DNA from: Chryseobacterium sp. MEBOG06
GTDB lineage: Bacteria; Bacteroidota; Bacteroidia; Flavobacteriales; Weeksellaceae
DNA: 64,000 nt
NCBI RefSeq assembly: GCF_021869765.1
Contig: NZ_CP084580.1
Location: 5,146,001-5,210,000, forward strand
Reading direction: 5' to 3'
Shown here: piece by piece, positions 17,707-26,315 of the stretch
Numbering within the stretch: position 1 is the stretch's first letter
How the letters are laid out: every line of letters begins with the position of its first letter
Notes under the pieces: model-generated
Seen by the model: the letters and a program-made list of their open reading frames with translations, nothing else
Told to the model about the DNA's origin: nothing
Databases searched by the model: none
Made by a program: the position numbers and the translations under genes

Positions 17707-19440
17707 TTACAAGACTCTATAGACAGGATACTGTCTGAATGTTTTCTCTTCAAAATAAGGAGAATGTTTATACACCCAATCCAATTGTGCTTCCCCGTCT
17801 TCTGAAAGTTTTTTATCTGAAGTTTTAGCAACCTCGAAATCTTGTCTCAGTTTTTTATCATTTTTCAAAAGCTCTGCTGCGGTATCTTCAAAAATGTATG
17901 CAGAGTAGTATTCTTTCTGAGCTAAGATTCCGTCAAAGAAATTCCAGTTGAAAAAAGAGTCTAATGCTTCAGGTTCAAGTGTTTCTATGATATATTTTAC
18001 CCCTGCCTGGCTGGTAGAAATCAAATAGTCTCCTGCTGAGAACGTCTCGTTCTTTTTCATTGACTCTACTGAAGTATCAGAATGAAGGTAATGCCCTTCA
18101 TATGGATTTTTAACAGTTTTAAAATCTTTAATTTTATAGGATTCGACTGCAAAGGTGCTGTCCTTCTGAATAGGTTTCATTTGAATTCCGTTTCTCTTAA
18201 ACTCTTCAATAACACGGTATTGAGACTGCGGAATTACATAGTATTTAGGAATGGTAATATATCCTGTAGGAACAGCTGTTGTAAAAAGCTTTATTTTTTT
18301 AGTAAAAGGTTTGTTTCTGTCATAATACAGCCTCAGCTTTCCTGAAACTTCACTGGGTTTATATTTTCCTTCGTACCCTTTAAAATCCATGGAAGAAAAT
18401 TTAGTAGAATCTATTTTCCAACGGATTCCGTATTGCTTTCCGGCTTGATACTGTTTTAAATTTTCAAGGCGAAGCTGCTTTATTTTATGATAATCCTTGT
18501 CTAAATTCTGAAGATTTACTAACATATACTTATAAGTAGCGTCTACTCTTTTGTCATAAGGTTTCAGCATATGCGTCTCGGGAACGGTTCCTAAAGAATT
18601 GAAGAGTGTCGTATATCCTGTAGAGTATCTCGGAGAATCTTCGAAGGCCGCAAAACCAACTTCGGGTACATCACCATGAATGTTTACGTAGGGCGTACTT
18701 TCGTAACCCAGTTTCTTCATATCATCAAGATTTTTAGCCTGATAATCATTATAGAAATAAGAACCTAAAATATTTCCCAGCCGTTCTTTGAAGGTAGAGA
18801 TATAGGTAAATGTATATTGATAGTCTGCTCCGTTGCTGACATGGTTATCAATAAATACATCAGGCTTCAGCCACTGATAAATTTCCTGGAAGCTTCGGGC
18901 ATTTTTAGAATCAGCTTTTATAAAGTCTCTGTTCAGGTCATAGTTCCTTGTATTTCCTCTGAAGCCATATTCTTCAGGTCCATTTTGGTTGGCCCGCGAA
19001 TAAGAACCTCTGTTCAGCATTCCGCTTATATTATATGCAGAAATAGCGGCAATAATGAAGTTTTGAGGAGTTTTGATTTTCTTAACAGCCAGATCCCGCA
19101 TCAGCATCATCGTTGCATCAATTCCATCCGGTTCTCCTGGGTGAATTCCGTTATTAACAAAAAGAATGGCTTTATCTTTTCTTAATTTTTCAAGATCTTT
19201 TTCAGGGAAAGGGTTATAAACAACTACATAAATAGGTTTTCCGTTGTCATCTTCACCTCTTTTAAGATATTGAATTTCAGGAAATTTTTTAGACAGATTC
19301 TGATAATAGGTATTCATTTCATCATAGGTAACGGTCTGATTTCCGTTTCCTTTTTCAAAAGGGGTCTGAAGTGAATTTTGGGCGAAAATAAATGTGGAGC
19401 TTATAAAAAGCAGGAGGTATTTCAGTTTCATTGTGGACAT
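17707..19440 (-). CDS. Secreted M14-family zinc carboxypeptidase
   Basis: The 577-residue protein has a signal peptide (LKYLLLFISSTFIFAQN). The M14 zinc motif HPGEPDG (near residue 100) supplies His and Glu, the third His lies in DNHVSNGAD (near 195), and YDLNRDF carries the substrate-binding residues. The C-terminal half is a family-specific extension. It is probably a periplasmic or secreted peptidase. A second start codon, MKLKY, lies three codons inside; either gives an intact signal peptide. Confidence 0.88.
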   Translation of the reverse strand: MSTMKLKYLLLFISSTFIFAQNSLQTPFEKGNGNQTVTYDEMNTYYQNLSKKFPEIQYLKRGEDDNGKPIYVVVYNPFPEKDLEKLRKDKAILFVNNGIHPGEPDGIDATMMLMRDLAVKKIKTPQNFIIAAISAYNISGMLNRGSYSRANQNGPEEYGFRGNTRNYDLNRDFIKADSKNARSFQEIYQWLKPDVFIDNHVSNGADYQYTFTYISTFKERLGNILGSYFYNDYQAKNLDDMKKLGYESTPYVNIHGDVPEVGFAAFEDSPRYSTGYTTLFNSLGTVPETHMLKPYDKRVDATYKYMLVNLQNLDKDYHKIKQLRLENLKQYQAGKQYGIRWKIDSTKFSSMDFKGYEGKYKPSEVSGKLRLYYDRNKPFTKKIKLFTTAVPTGYITIPKYYVIPQSQYRVIEEFKRNGIQMKPIQKDSTFAVESYKIKDFKTVKNPYEGHYLHSDTSVESMKKNETFSAGDYLISTSQAGVKYIIETLEPEALDSFFNWNFFDGILAQKEYYSAYIFEDTAAELLKNDKKLRQDFEVAKTSDKKLSEDGEAQLDWVYKHSPYFEEKTFRQYPVYRVL

Positions 19441-19522
19441 ATTTCACGATTTAAAATTAGTCAATATGAAGCTTCCAAAAAAACAAAATGCTAAAAAGAC
19501 TGAATTTATTATGTTAAATCAG

Positions 19523-19555
19523 AAACATCACAGGTTTTGAAAACCTGTGATGTTT
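19523..19555. repeat. Perfect 33-nt inverted repeat
   Basis: Sixteen bases (AAACATCACAGGTTTT) are followed by one G and the exact complement AAAACCTGTGATGTTT. It lies 53 nt past the last gene of the ADP-ribose island and could end its transcript, but no T run follows. It could instead be a dispersed palindromic repeat unit. Confidence 0.7.
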
Positions 19556-19607
19556 GACGGGTAAACAATTTATATATCCCGAAATTCATCTATTTCTCTT
19601 TCTTATA

Positions 19608-20339
19608 CTATCTGTTTCTTCCTTTTTCATGAGGATACAAGAGTGGCAGCGGATCGCTTTGCCAGAATTCTTTGGTTTCAATATCCATGATGGATAAAGC
19701 TCCAGTAAAGGCGGCTCCGGTATCTATATTCCAGATATTGGCCTTATTGACCGGTGTTTTGATCCCAAGATATAATGTTGGGGTATGCCCAATGAATATT
19801 TCTTTATATAAAAGCAGTCTTTTAGGATATAATTCTGAATTTCTTTTCAGATTTTTATCCATTGCAACAGCAGTTTCCCAAAGGGTTCTGTCCCAATGGT
19901 AATTACTGGAGTAGACTTCTTTTTCGGGTCCATGCATGGAGGAGTATCCTGCGTGAATAAACAAGCGGTTCTGATCATCAACGTAGTAGTTTTTCATCAT
20001 TTGAAAGAATTCAAGATGGTTTTCCAAATCTTTCGGGGAATAATCTTTATAGCTTTGTATTGTACTTTTTCCGCCATTGAAAAGCCATACTTCCGGAGCG
20101 TTCCCGAAAGCAAGCCAATCTTCACACCATGCATCATGATTTCCCTTGATGAAAATACATTCCTGATTTTGAGAAAGCTCTATTAGAAACTGAATAATCC
20201 GGGAGGATTCACTCCAGCCGTCTACATAGTCTCCAAGGAAAATCAATGTATCATTAGGAGTAACCTCAGCGCGTTCAAAAATCTGCTGCAATGCCCTAAA
20301 TCCACCGTGAATATCTCCTATTACTAATGTTCTGCTCAT
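19608..20339 (-). CDS. Calcineurin-like metallophosphatase (PP2A/ApaH type)
   Basis: The 243-residue protein has the metal ligands of the PPP family in order: GDIHGGF at residues 8-14, GDYVDGWSES near 36-45, KGNHDAW near 66-72, and later HAGYSS and GHTP. It is a cytoplasmic phosphoesterase of the small bacterial Ser/Thr phosphatase-like group. It is the last gene of the ADP-ribose island, 51 nt behind kptA. In that setting a nucleotide substrate, such as a phosphate on an ADP-ribose or RNA product, is as likely as a protein; this is inference. Confidence 0.88.
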   Translation of the reverse strand: MSRTLVIGDIHGGFRALQQIFERAEVTPNDTLIFLGDYVDGWSESSRIIQFLIELSQNQECIFIKGNHDAWCEDWLAFGNAPEVWLFNGGKSTIQSYKDYSPKDLENHLEFFQMMKNYYVDDQNRLFIHAGYSSMHGPEKEVYSSNYHWDRTLWETAVAMDKNLKRNSELYPKRLLLYKEIFIGHTPTLYLGIKTPVNKANIWNIDTGAAFTGALSIMDIETKEFWQSDPLPLLYPHEKGRNR

Positions 20340-20389
20340 TAAATTTGTCTTTATTAACGTCTACTACTTTTTTATCAGGCTCTTCAGCA

Positions 20390-20932
20390 TTATTTTGAAA
20401 TATACTGTGCATCTACAAAATCTGTCAGCCAGACTCCGTTTGCTGAAAGATAAAACACGACCCCTTCTTCATACATCTTCCCTGTTCTGATTGTCAGAAT
20501 AACAGGTTTACCGTGTCTCATTCCCACCTTTGTAGCAGTCTCTTTATCAGCACTTAAGTGTACGTGCTGACGGGTCCTTTTTTCAATTCCTTTTTCTAAA
20601 ATAGAGGACATATTAGCTTCAGCCGTTCCGTGATACAAAAAATCAGGAGGCTGCACACCTTCCAGCGAAAGATCTATATTAATAGAATGTCCCTGGCTTG
20701 CACGGATTTGGGTTTTATCTTCGCTAAAAGCAAAACGTTTTTTATTATTAGTTTCTACTACCTCATCTAATTCTTCGGGAGTAAAATATATTCTCTTTTG
20801 GGCTGATTTTGCTCTCAGCTCTTCTACATCTGCCCAGCCATTTTCATCTAATTTCACACCGATTGTTTCCGGCTGATGGCGTAAGATCAGGCTTAAAAAT
20901 TTACTTATTTTTTTCTTTTCTATTTCGTTCAT
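20390..20932 (-). CDS. kptA: RNA 2'-phosphotransferase (KptA/Tpt1)
   Basis: The 180-residue enzyme shows the KptA pattern: SKFLSLILRHQPETIGV with catalytic Arg-His near residues 18-19, LDENGWADVEEL, then a NAD-binding ART-like half with YHGTAEANMSSILEKGI and HVHLSADKETA. It transfers the 2'-phosphate of an RNA junction onto NAD, giving ADP-ribose 1'',2''-cyclic phosphate and nicotinamide. In bacteria its natural substrate is unsettled. Neighbours are macrodomain and ADP-ribosylglycohydrolase genes, which act on exactly this class of product. Confidence 0.95.
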   Translation of the reverse strand: MNEIEKKKISKFLSLILRHQPETIGVKLDENGWADVEELRAKSAQKRIYFTPEELDEVVETNNKKRFAFSEDKTQIRASQGHSINIDLSLEGVQPPDFLYHGTAEANMSSILEKGIEKRTRQHVHLSADKETATKVGMRHGKPVILTIRTGKMYEEGVVFYLSANGVWLTDFVDAQYISK

Positions 20933-20945
20933 GGTTATGTTTTAG

Positions 20946-21425
20946 TTAGCAATTATAAAATTCTGGAGAAAAAGTTACTTCAAACCCCATCATTTCCGTT
21001 ATTCTCTCTGCGTACTTATCAAAATCACGAATAACTGGAGAAATTGAAAGCATCAAAATTTTATTGTTCGGTAGGCAAATAAAAAAACTAGCATCACCCG
21101 GTCCCTTTCCGGGAAGCATATTTTGAATTTCTATTCCTTTTACCTCATGTAAAGGAACTAATAAAGTTCTATTATAAGTTGAAAAACCTAACATGCCGTT
21201 TTTCTCATCCACCCAAAATAAAGTATTATTATTTAAAAAGTCCAATACTTCAGGTGGCGTTTTAAATAAGTACTTTGTAGCGTTGTAAATCTTCTTGTTT
21301 CCCATGTCTACATATTTATCTATTTTGATTTTCCCTTTATATTCCTTCAAGGGCTCTTCAGCAATAGATCCTTCTTTTTTTGGCCTGCAAAATAAATTTG
21401 AGAGCATTCTTATCAAGGTTTTCAC
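20946..21425 (-). CDS. Unknown protein within the ADP-ribose island
   Basis: The 159-residue protein has no signal peptide. After a basic N-terminus (MKTLIRMLSNLFCRPKK) it has alternating strands and ends EVTFSPEFYNC. I do not recognise a family; the middle (LLVPLHEVKGIEIQNMLPGKGPGD, then ASFFICLPNNKILMLSI) could form a PH-like or small beta-sandwich fold, which is only a guess. It sits 13 nt ahead of kptA and 2 nt behind an ADP-ribosylglycohydrolase, so it is clearly part of the operon. Confidence 0.7.
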   Translation of the reverse strand: MKTLIRMLSNLFCRPKKEGSIAEEPLKEYKGKIKIDKYVDMGNKKIYNATKYLFKTPPEVLDFLNNNTLFWVDEKNGMLGFSTYNRTLLVPLHEVKGIEIQNMLPGKGPGDASFFICLPNNKILMLSISPVIRDFDKYAERITEMMGFEVTFSPEFYNC

Positions 21426-21427
21426 TA

Positions 21428-22369
21428 TTATATAAAATATTTATTTTCTAATCGTGTACAAAGGTTTTCAATATCCTCCTTTCTTACCAGCTCATCAACC
21501 CATCGCTGAGGAATATTTTCAAATCCATAATAAATTCCGGCAATTCCTCCGGTAATCGCTCCATTAGTATCAGTATCCTCACCCAGATTAACGGCCTTCA
21601 AAACGGCTTCTGAATAACTTCCTGAGTTTAAAAAGCACCATAAAGAAGCTTCTAAACTATAGAGGACATAGCCCCGGCTTTTAATCTCATCTTCAGGATA
21701 ATCTGAAATATCATTCTTTAAAATTCTATGAAAAAGCTCGACCTCTTTTGGGTTAAAACCTTGATATTCTGAATATTCCAAAGCTATATTTTGCATATGA
21801 GAATAGGCTTCTTTTTTATCTTTTCCTTTAATCAGCTGAATAGCAAAAATCACATACATGAAACAGGCAAAAACGGAACGGAAATGCCCATGGGTGATGC
21901 TGGAAACCTCTTTTACGGTAAGATATAACTTTTGAATATCTTCTTCATTTTCAAGGTAAAAAGCAAGAGGAAGAGTCCTCATGAGAGAACCATTCCCGTT
22001 ATCTTCTTCAAAAATATTTCCTGAAAATCTGGCACTTTCTCCTTTAATCAGTCTTGCAACGGAATGCCTTGTAGTACCGCCAATATCGAAAAGCCTTCCG
22101 TGAGCGGTCCAGTGTCCGTATTTCACCCATTTTACAAAGCTTGCTCCTATCTTTTCCAGATCATACCCTTTTGTGAGCTCTTCTGTAAGGCAAAGGGTCA
22201 TAGAGCTGTCATCACTCCATGTGCCCTTAGGCTGATTCCAGGACATATACTCCAGCATTGTGGTAACAGGATTTCTTTTCAGATCTTCTCTTTTTTTTAA
22301 TTCTACAGGAACGCCTAGTGCATCGCCAATGCAGACTCCCATAATACCGGCTTTGACTTTGTTTTCCAT
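21428..22369 (-). CDS. ADP-ribosylglycohydrolase (DraG/ARH type), copy 1
   Basis: The 313-residue all-helical hydrolase has the two metal-binding motifs of the family: GTWSDDSSM near residues 49-57 (Ser-Asp-Asp-Ser in place of the usual Thr-Asp-Asp-Thr) and GEDTDTNGAITGGIAG near residue 268. Such enzymes cleave ADP-ribose from arginine, serine or nucleic acid using two Mg ions. Its ATG overlaps the sirtuin stop by one base. Confidence 0.93.
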   Translation of the reverse strand: MENKVKAGIMGVCIGDALGVPVELKKREDLKRNPVTTMLEYMSWNQPKGTWSDDSSMTLCLTEELTKGYDLEKIGASFVKWVKYGHWTAHGRLFDIGGTTRHSVARLIKGESARFSGNIFEEDNGNGSLMRTLPLAFYLENEEDIQKLYLTVKEVSSITHGHFRSVFACFMYVIFAIQLIKGKDKKEAYSHMQNIALEYSEYQGFNPKEVELFHRILKNDISDYPEDEIKSRGYVLYSLEASLWCFLNSGSYSEAVLKAVNLGEDTDTNGAITGGIAGIYYGFENIPQRWVDELVRKEDIENLCTRLENKYFI

Positions 22370-23055
22370 TATGCAAGGTTTACCAGTTTGTCAAATAAAA
22401 GTTTCATTCCCTTTGTTGCGGGTTCTTTCATCACAACGGCTCTCTGCCCGTATCCGAAGCCTGTTTCGTTAGGATTGATAACGATTAAGAGACAGTCATC
22501 TTTGATCTCATGAATCAATCCTGCTGCAGGATATACTTGTAGAGAAGTTCCGACTACCAGTAAAATATCCGAATTTTTTACGATATCTTTTGACGTCTGA
22601 TATAAAGGAACATCTTCTCCGAACCACACGATAAAAGGTCTCAATTGGGCTCCATCTTCAGCCTTATCTCCTATATTAATATCGCCTTTTTGCTCATAGA
22701 TCAATCCTTTATTATTACAAGAGCAGGATTTGAACAGCTCACCATGGATATGAAGGATATTAGTGGAACCTGCTCTTTCATGAAGATCATCGATATTCTG
22801 GGTAATAATCTCTACTTCGAAATGTTTTTCCAACTCTGCCAATAAATGGTGGGCTTCGTTAGGCTGTACTTCATGCAGCTGTCGTCTTCGCTGGTTATAA
22901 AATTCCAGAACCAACGCTCTGTCTTTTCTCCATCCTTCCGGACTTGCCACATCTGTTACGTTATGATTTTCCCAAAGACCGTCTCCGTCTCTGAATGTTT
23001 GTATTCCGCTTTCTGCGCTTATCCCAGCACCGCTTAATATGGTTAATTTTTTCAT
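22369..23055 (-). CDS. Sirtuin, NAD-dependent protein deacylase
   Basis: The 228-residue class III-like sirtuin has GAGISAESGIQTFRD at residues 8-22, TQNIDDLHERAGS near 95, HGELF with the catalytic His near 115, and GTSLQVYPAAG. The FYNQRRRQL segment supplies the Tyr and Arg that favour succinyl or malonyl lysine in SIRT5 and CobB. Only one cysteine pair of the zinc site (KSCSCN) is visible; the second CxxC is absent. It yields O-acyl-ADP-ribose, the substrate of the adjacent macrodomain protein (84-nt gap). Confidence 0.93.
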   Translation of the reverse strand: MKKLTILSGAGISAESGIQTFRDGDGLWENHNVTDVASPEGWRKDRALVLEFYNQRRRQLHEVQPNEAHHLLAELEKHFEVEIITQNIDDLHERAGSTNILHIHGELFKSCSCNNKGLIYEQKGDINIGDKAEDGAQLRPFIVWFGEDVPLYQTSKDIVKNSDILLVVGTSLQVYPAAGLIHEIKDDCLLIVINPNETGFGYGQRAVVMKEPATKGMKLLFDKLVNLA

Positions 23056-23139
23056 TGGTTTTTAATTTTTTTTTTCGGGCAGCGGCCATTTGTTTTGTCA
23101 TGACTATCCCAATATTTTTGTTCGTAAGATTGCCAAAAC

Positions 23140-23646
23140 CTACTCTAAAAGCTTTTTATAAATATCTTCGTTTTCATCGTCAAAACATACAAAAATAGCC
23201 TTTTCTATAACTTCTGATTTAAATTTTCTGACCACATCAACAGCAATTTTTCCTGCCAGTTCTTTTGGAAACTTATAAACGCCTGTACTGATATTTGGAA
23301 AGACAATAGTTTTTATGCCATGGCTTTCTGCCAGTTTTAAAGAATTAACATAACAGTTTGCCAAAAGCCTCGAGCATCTTTCTTCATTATTATTCCAAAC
23401 CGGGCCAACCGTATGAATAACATATTTCGCAGGAAGATTTCCGGCAGTAGTGATGACCGCTTCTCCTGTAGGGCATTTACCCTGGCGGTTTCTGATTGCC
23501 CTGCACTCTTCCAATATTTTTGGTCCTCCGGCTCTATGAATGGCACCATCTACGCCTCCGCCCCCAAGCAAGGATGAATTGGCTGCATTGACAATAGCGT
23601 CAGCATGAATTTTTGTAATATCTGCTTTTATTAATTCAATGTTCAT
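23140..23646 (-). CDS. MacroD/YmdB-like macrodomain hydrolase
   Basis: The 168-residue protein is a single macrodomain. It has the catalytic loop [19 protein letters not shown] at residues 18-36 and [12 protein letters not shown] near residue 117, both typical of O-acetyl-ADP-ribose deacetylases and mono-ADP-ribosyl hydrolases. It lies between the sirtuin, which makes O-acetyl-ADP-ribose, and an ADP-ribosylglycohydrolase whose 3' end it overlaps by 11 nt. Confidence 0.94.
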   Translation of the reverse strand: MNIELIKADITKIHADAIVNAANSSLLGGGGVDGAIHRAGGPKILEECRAIRNRQGKCPTGEAVITTAGNLPAKYVIHTVGPVWNNNEERCSRLLANCYVNSLKLAESHGIKTIVFPNISTGVYKFPKELAGKIAVDVVRKFKSEVIEKAIFVCFDDENEDIYKKLLE

Positions 23647-24547
23647 AAAATGGGCTTTTTTTCCAGTTTTCTACCTTTTTTGTCCAAATAGGAATTGTAT
23701 TTTCATCACCGTATAAAATGCTTACTGCTCCTGCCATGGCGCAGGTTGTGTCTCTGTCTCCTAATGCCGAAACCGTATTCCAAAGGCATTCTTCAAAGTC
23801 TGTTCTATATCTTGACAGCATCCATATGACAAGCGGTACGGTATCCTGTGCTGTCATTTTTATGCCGTTTCCAAGTGTTTTTGTCAATAACTCAATACTT
23901 GGGTTTCCTTGCAAATAAAGAGCTTTATTCAGCTTACTTTTCATATCAGAATCATTCAATTCATTTTGAATTTTGTGGATGAAATCTTGCTGGTCAAGCT
24001 TTATCATTCCTAACGTTTCCTGAACAGCAAAGGCTGCTGCAAGGGCAATAGCTTTTGTGCCTTCTATCGCTTCTTTATTAGCATGGGTCACCTCACAGGA
24101 AAGTTCTGAATTATTTTTAATTTCTTCAAGATCATCATAGAAATAAGCACCGATGACTGAAGCTCTCATTGCTCCGCCATTTCCCATGGATCCCTGTCCT
24201 TCAAACTTCGCATAAGAAACCTCTTTCCAGCTTTCGCCAGTATTCAATGCTCTGAAATATTGATGCATAGAAGGTCCATATCCTCTTCTGATATCCCGGT
24301 AATAGTTTTTTGTAAACTCCTCTGCCAGACAATCCTGCTTGATTTCCCCACATTTTTCCAAAGACCTGAAAATAGCAATTGACATAATGGTATCATCGGT
24401 AAAATCCAAAGAACTTTCAGGAAGAATTCTTTGATGAATATGAGTCTTCATCAAACTTTCTTCTCCAAAAAAGCTTTCTCCAAATGCGTCTCCAATGGAG
24501 AGACCAAGCAATGATTTTTCTGCAAAAAAGAGTTTATCCGGTTTCAT
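23636..24547 (-). CDS. ADP-ribosylglycohydrolase, copy 2
   Basis: The 303-residue protein has the ARH motifs DFTDDTIMS near residues 49-57 and [15 protein letters not shown] near residue 270, with GNGGAMRAS between. It differs strongly from copy 1, so the two probably remove ADP-ribose from different acceptors. It overlaps the PARG-fusion gene by 4 nt (ATGA) and the macrodomain gene by 11 nt. Confidence 0.93.
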   Translation of the reverse strand: MKPDKLFFAEKSLLGLSIGDAFGESFFGEESLMKTHIHQRILPESSLDFTDDTIMSIAIFRSLEKCGEIKQDCLAEEFTKNYYRDIRRGYGPSMHQYFRALNTGESWKEVSYAKFEGQGSMGNGGAMRASVIGAYFYDDLEEIKNNSELSCEVTHANKEAIEGTKAIALAAAFAVQETLGMIKLDQQDFIHKIQNELNDSDMKSKLNKALYLQGNPSIELLTKTLGNGIKMTAQDTVPLVIWMLSRYRTDFEECLWNTVSALGDRDTTCAMAGAVSILYGDENTIPIWTKKVENWKKSPFYEH

Positions 24548-25767
24548 TGTATTTCTTCAAACGGCATCAGCATTTCTTCTTTTTTGGTAAGAATTGCGAA
24601 GACCACTCTTTTAAATTTATTTTTATACTTCCCTTTGAGATATTTTCTGAATAATTCAGCAATTTCTTGTGGGTCATTTTTAAAAACTCCACAGCCCCAG
24701 GCTCCCAAAATCAAAGTTTCATTTCCCTGATCCAGGGCTAATGCCAGCATTTTATCGGTTCTGATATCCATGGCTCCAAAAATTTCATGAGCTCTTTCCG
24801 GTTCCTGACGTTTTACGACCCCTGCATTCACTGCCGGAGAGGTGATGAAATTACAAAAAACAGGTTTTGGCAGCAATTCTCCTTTATCTTTTCTGAACAC
24901 AGGAACTTTCGGGCTGTAGATCATGGTATCGGTATAAAAACAGGATTCCATGGCTCTGTGGATGGTGTAGTACTCCCAACCCTGAAGTAGGCTTTCGTGC
25001 AACCCCGAGGTTCTTGCAAGGCTTTCTTCCTGAGCTTCTGCGCCATTGATAAAACCTCCTCCCGGATTTTTTGCAGAGGCAAAATTCAGGCACATAATCT
25101 TTTCCTGGTTTTCTTCTCCAGACAGTTTTAATATAGCTTTTAAAGAACTGCATCTCCACACTTCAAATTGGGTTTCAAAATCATTGTTTCCAAGAGGTTT
25201 ATCTGCAAGTTCAGAAAGTTCTTCTGGCGAAAACAAAATAGTTCCTTTTTTACTGGTTTCCAGTTCGTTTTCTATATTTATTTGCTCGTTTATATAATAT
25301 TTTCTGGCAAGGATCTCTAAGGTATCTTTTGCCATTCCTTTATTGGTCATCGTTAGTTTTTTTATGTTTAATAATAGTTTTTCTATCTCATCATTTGCGG
25401 GTTTTTTGAAGTCTTTTCCTATAAATACTTTTATAACTTCAATATTTCCTAGAATAGCTTTATTAAATGTTTCCAGCTCTTCTGAGGGAACCCACAGTTC
25501 ATTGTGATTTTTCGCTCCTACGTTCTGTGCAGGATATTTATTGATTTCACTTTCCAACACTTTAAATCTGGTTACAAAACCAAGGTAATTTCCTGCTTCA
25601 TCTCTTGTATTCCACTTTTCTGCAATTTCTGAGGCATAATCTTCATCTAAAACGGGATAAAAAATGGGCTGCCATTCCAATCTTGGAGGAAATCTTTTAA
25701 ATCCACTTTCTATAATCAAGATCATTTCTTTTTCTCCTACCTGTCTATATAATGTTTTTGTTTTCAT
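24544..25767 (-). CDS. Fusion of ART-like (ADP-ribosylation/crystallin J1) domain and bacterial-type PARG
   Basis: I place the start at the ATG at 25767, giving MKTKTLYRQVG and about 407 residues; the frame is open 22 codons further but those would overlap the upstream gene. Residues 1-110 (LYRQVGEKEMILIIESG, FYPVLDEDYASEIAEKWN, HNELWVPSEELETFN) resemble the stand-alone proteins annotated as ADP-ribosylation/crystallin J1, thought to have an ART-like fold. From about residue 144 it is a TIGR02452/DUF2263 macrodomain with the exact PARG signature GGG-x7-QEE near residues 246-258. The enzyme should hydrolyse O-glycosidic ADP-ribose; the N-domain may bind or add ADP-ribose. Confidence 0.85.
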   Translation of the reverse strand: MKTKTLYRQVGEKEMILIIESGFKRFPPRLEWQPIFYPVLDEDYASEIAEKWNTRDEAGNYLGFVTRFKVLESEINKYPAQNVGAKNHNELWVPSEELETFNKAILGNIEVIKVFIGKDFKKPANDEIEKLLLNIKKLTMTNKGMAKDTLEILARKYYINEQINIENELETSKKGTILFSPEELSELADKPLGNNDFETQFEVWRCSSLKAILKLSGEENQEKIMCLNFASAKNPGGGFINGAEAQEESLARTSGLHESLLQGWEYYTIHRAMESCFYTDTMIYSPKVPVFRKDKGELLPKPVFCNFITSPAVNAGVVKRQEPERAHEIFGAMDIRTDKMLALALDQGNETLILGAWGCGVFKNDPQEIAELFRKYLKGKYKNKFKRVVFAILTKKEEMLMPFEEIQ

Positions 25768-25777
25768 AACTTCAGTT

Positions 25778-26248
25778 TTATCCAAAATCATACACATATA
25801 CTTCCACATCATTTGCAAGTAATGTTCTTTCAATAATAGGTTCTATTTCTTCCCATTTTCCTCCCGCCAGACCACATCCGATTCTCGGCATATGCACTGA
25901 AGCGTTCTGTTGTGAAGCTTCATAACTGAGTTTCAATAGACATTCTTCAACGGCCTCATATCGGATAGGCGGAACACTTGAATGGGTTATAATTTTATGC
26001 TGAGCAATCATATTGCAGACCCAGATATCTTCTTCTGTGTGAACAATCTGGATTTCTCCAAGGCTAAAATTCTCTCTGTTTTTAAACCATTCGCGGTATT
26101 TCTGTTCCGGCTGCTTCCATCTTTTTGAAATGGCCGTTACAAAACCTTTTCCCCAACCTCCTATATCGTTACAGATATGAGCAATTATTTTATTTCCTTC
26201 AGCATGAGGAAGGGTTGCATCTCCTTTTATATATTGTATTGTTTTCAT
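25778..26248 (-). CDS. TARG1/Poa1-like macrodomain (Appr-1''-P processing type)
   Basis: The single macrodomain of about 156 residues starts KTIQYIKGDAT and has HICNDIGGWGKGFV near residue 25 and MPRIGCGLAGGKWEEI near residue 126, as in TARG1 and yeast Poa1 relatives. The aspartate of human TARG1 after GCGL is Ala here. Poa1-type proteins remove the 1''-phosphate from ADP-ribose-1''-phosphate, which arises downstream of KptA, so a KptA by-product role is plausible. An alternative ATG lies six codons upstream at 26266. Confidence 0.9.
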   Translation of the reverse strand: MKTIQYIKGDATLPHAEGNKIIAHICNDIGGWGKGFVTAISKRWKQPEQKYREWFKNRENFSLGEIQIVHTEEDIWVCNMIAQHKIITHSSVPPIRYEAVEECLLKLSYEASQQNASVHMPRIGCGLAGGKWEEIEPIIERTLLANDVEVYVYDFG

Positions 26249-26315
26249 GGTTATTTTTTCTGTCATTAAATATAAAATGAATGCTTTTATCCTCCGGCTA
26301 TTCTCTCATTAAGAA

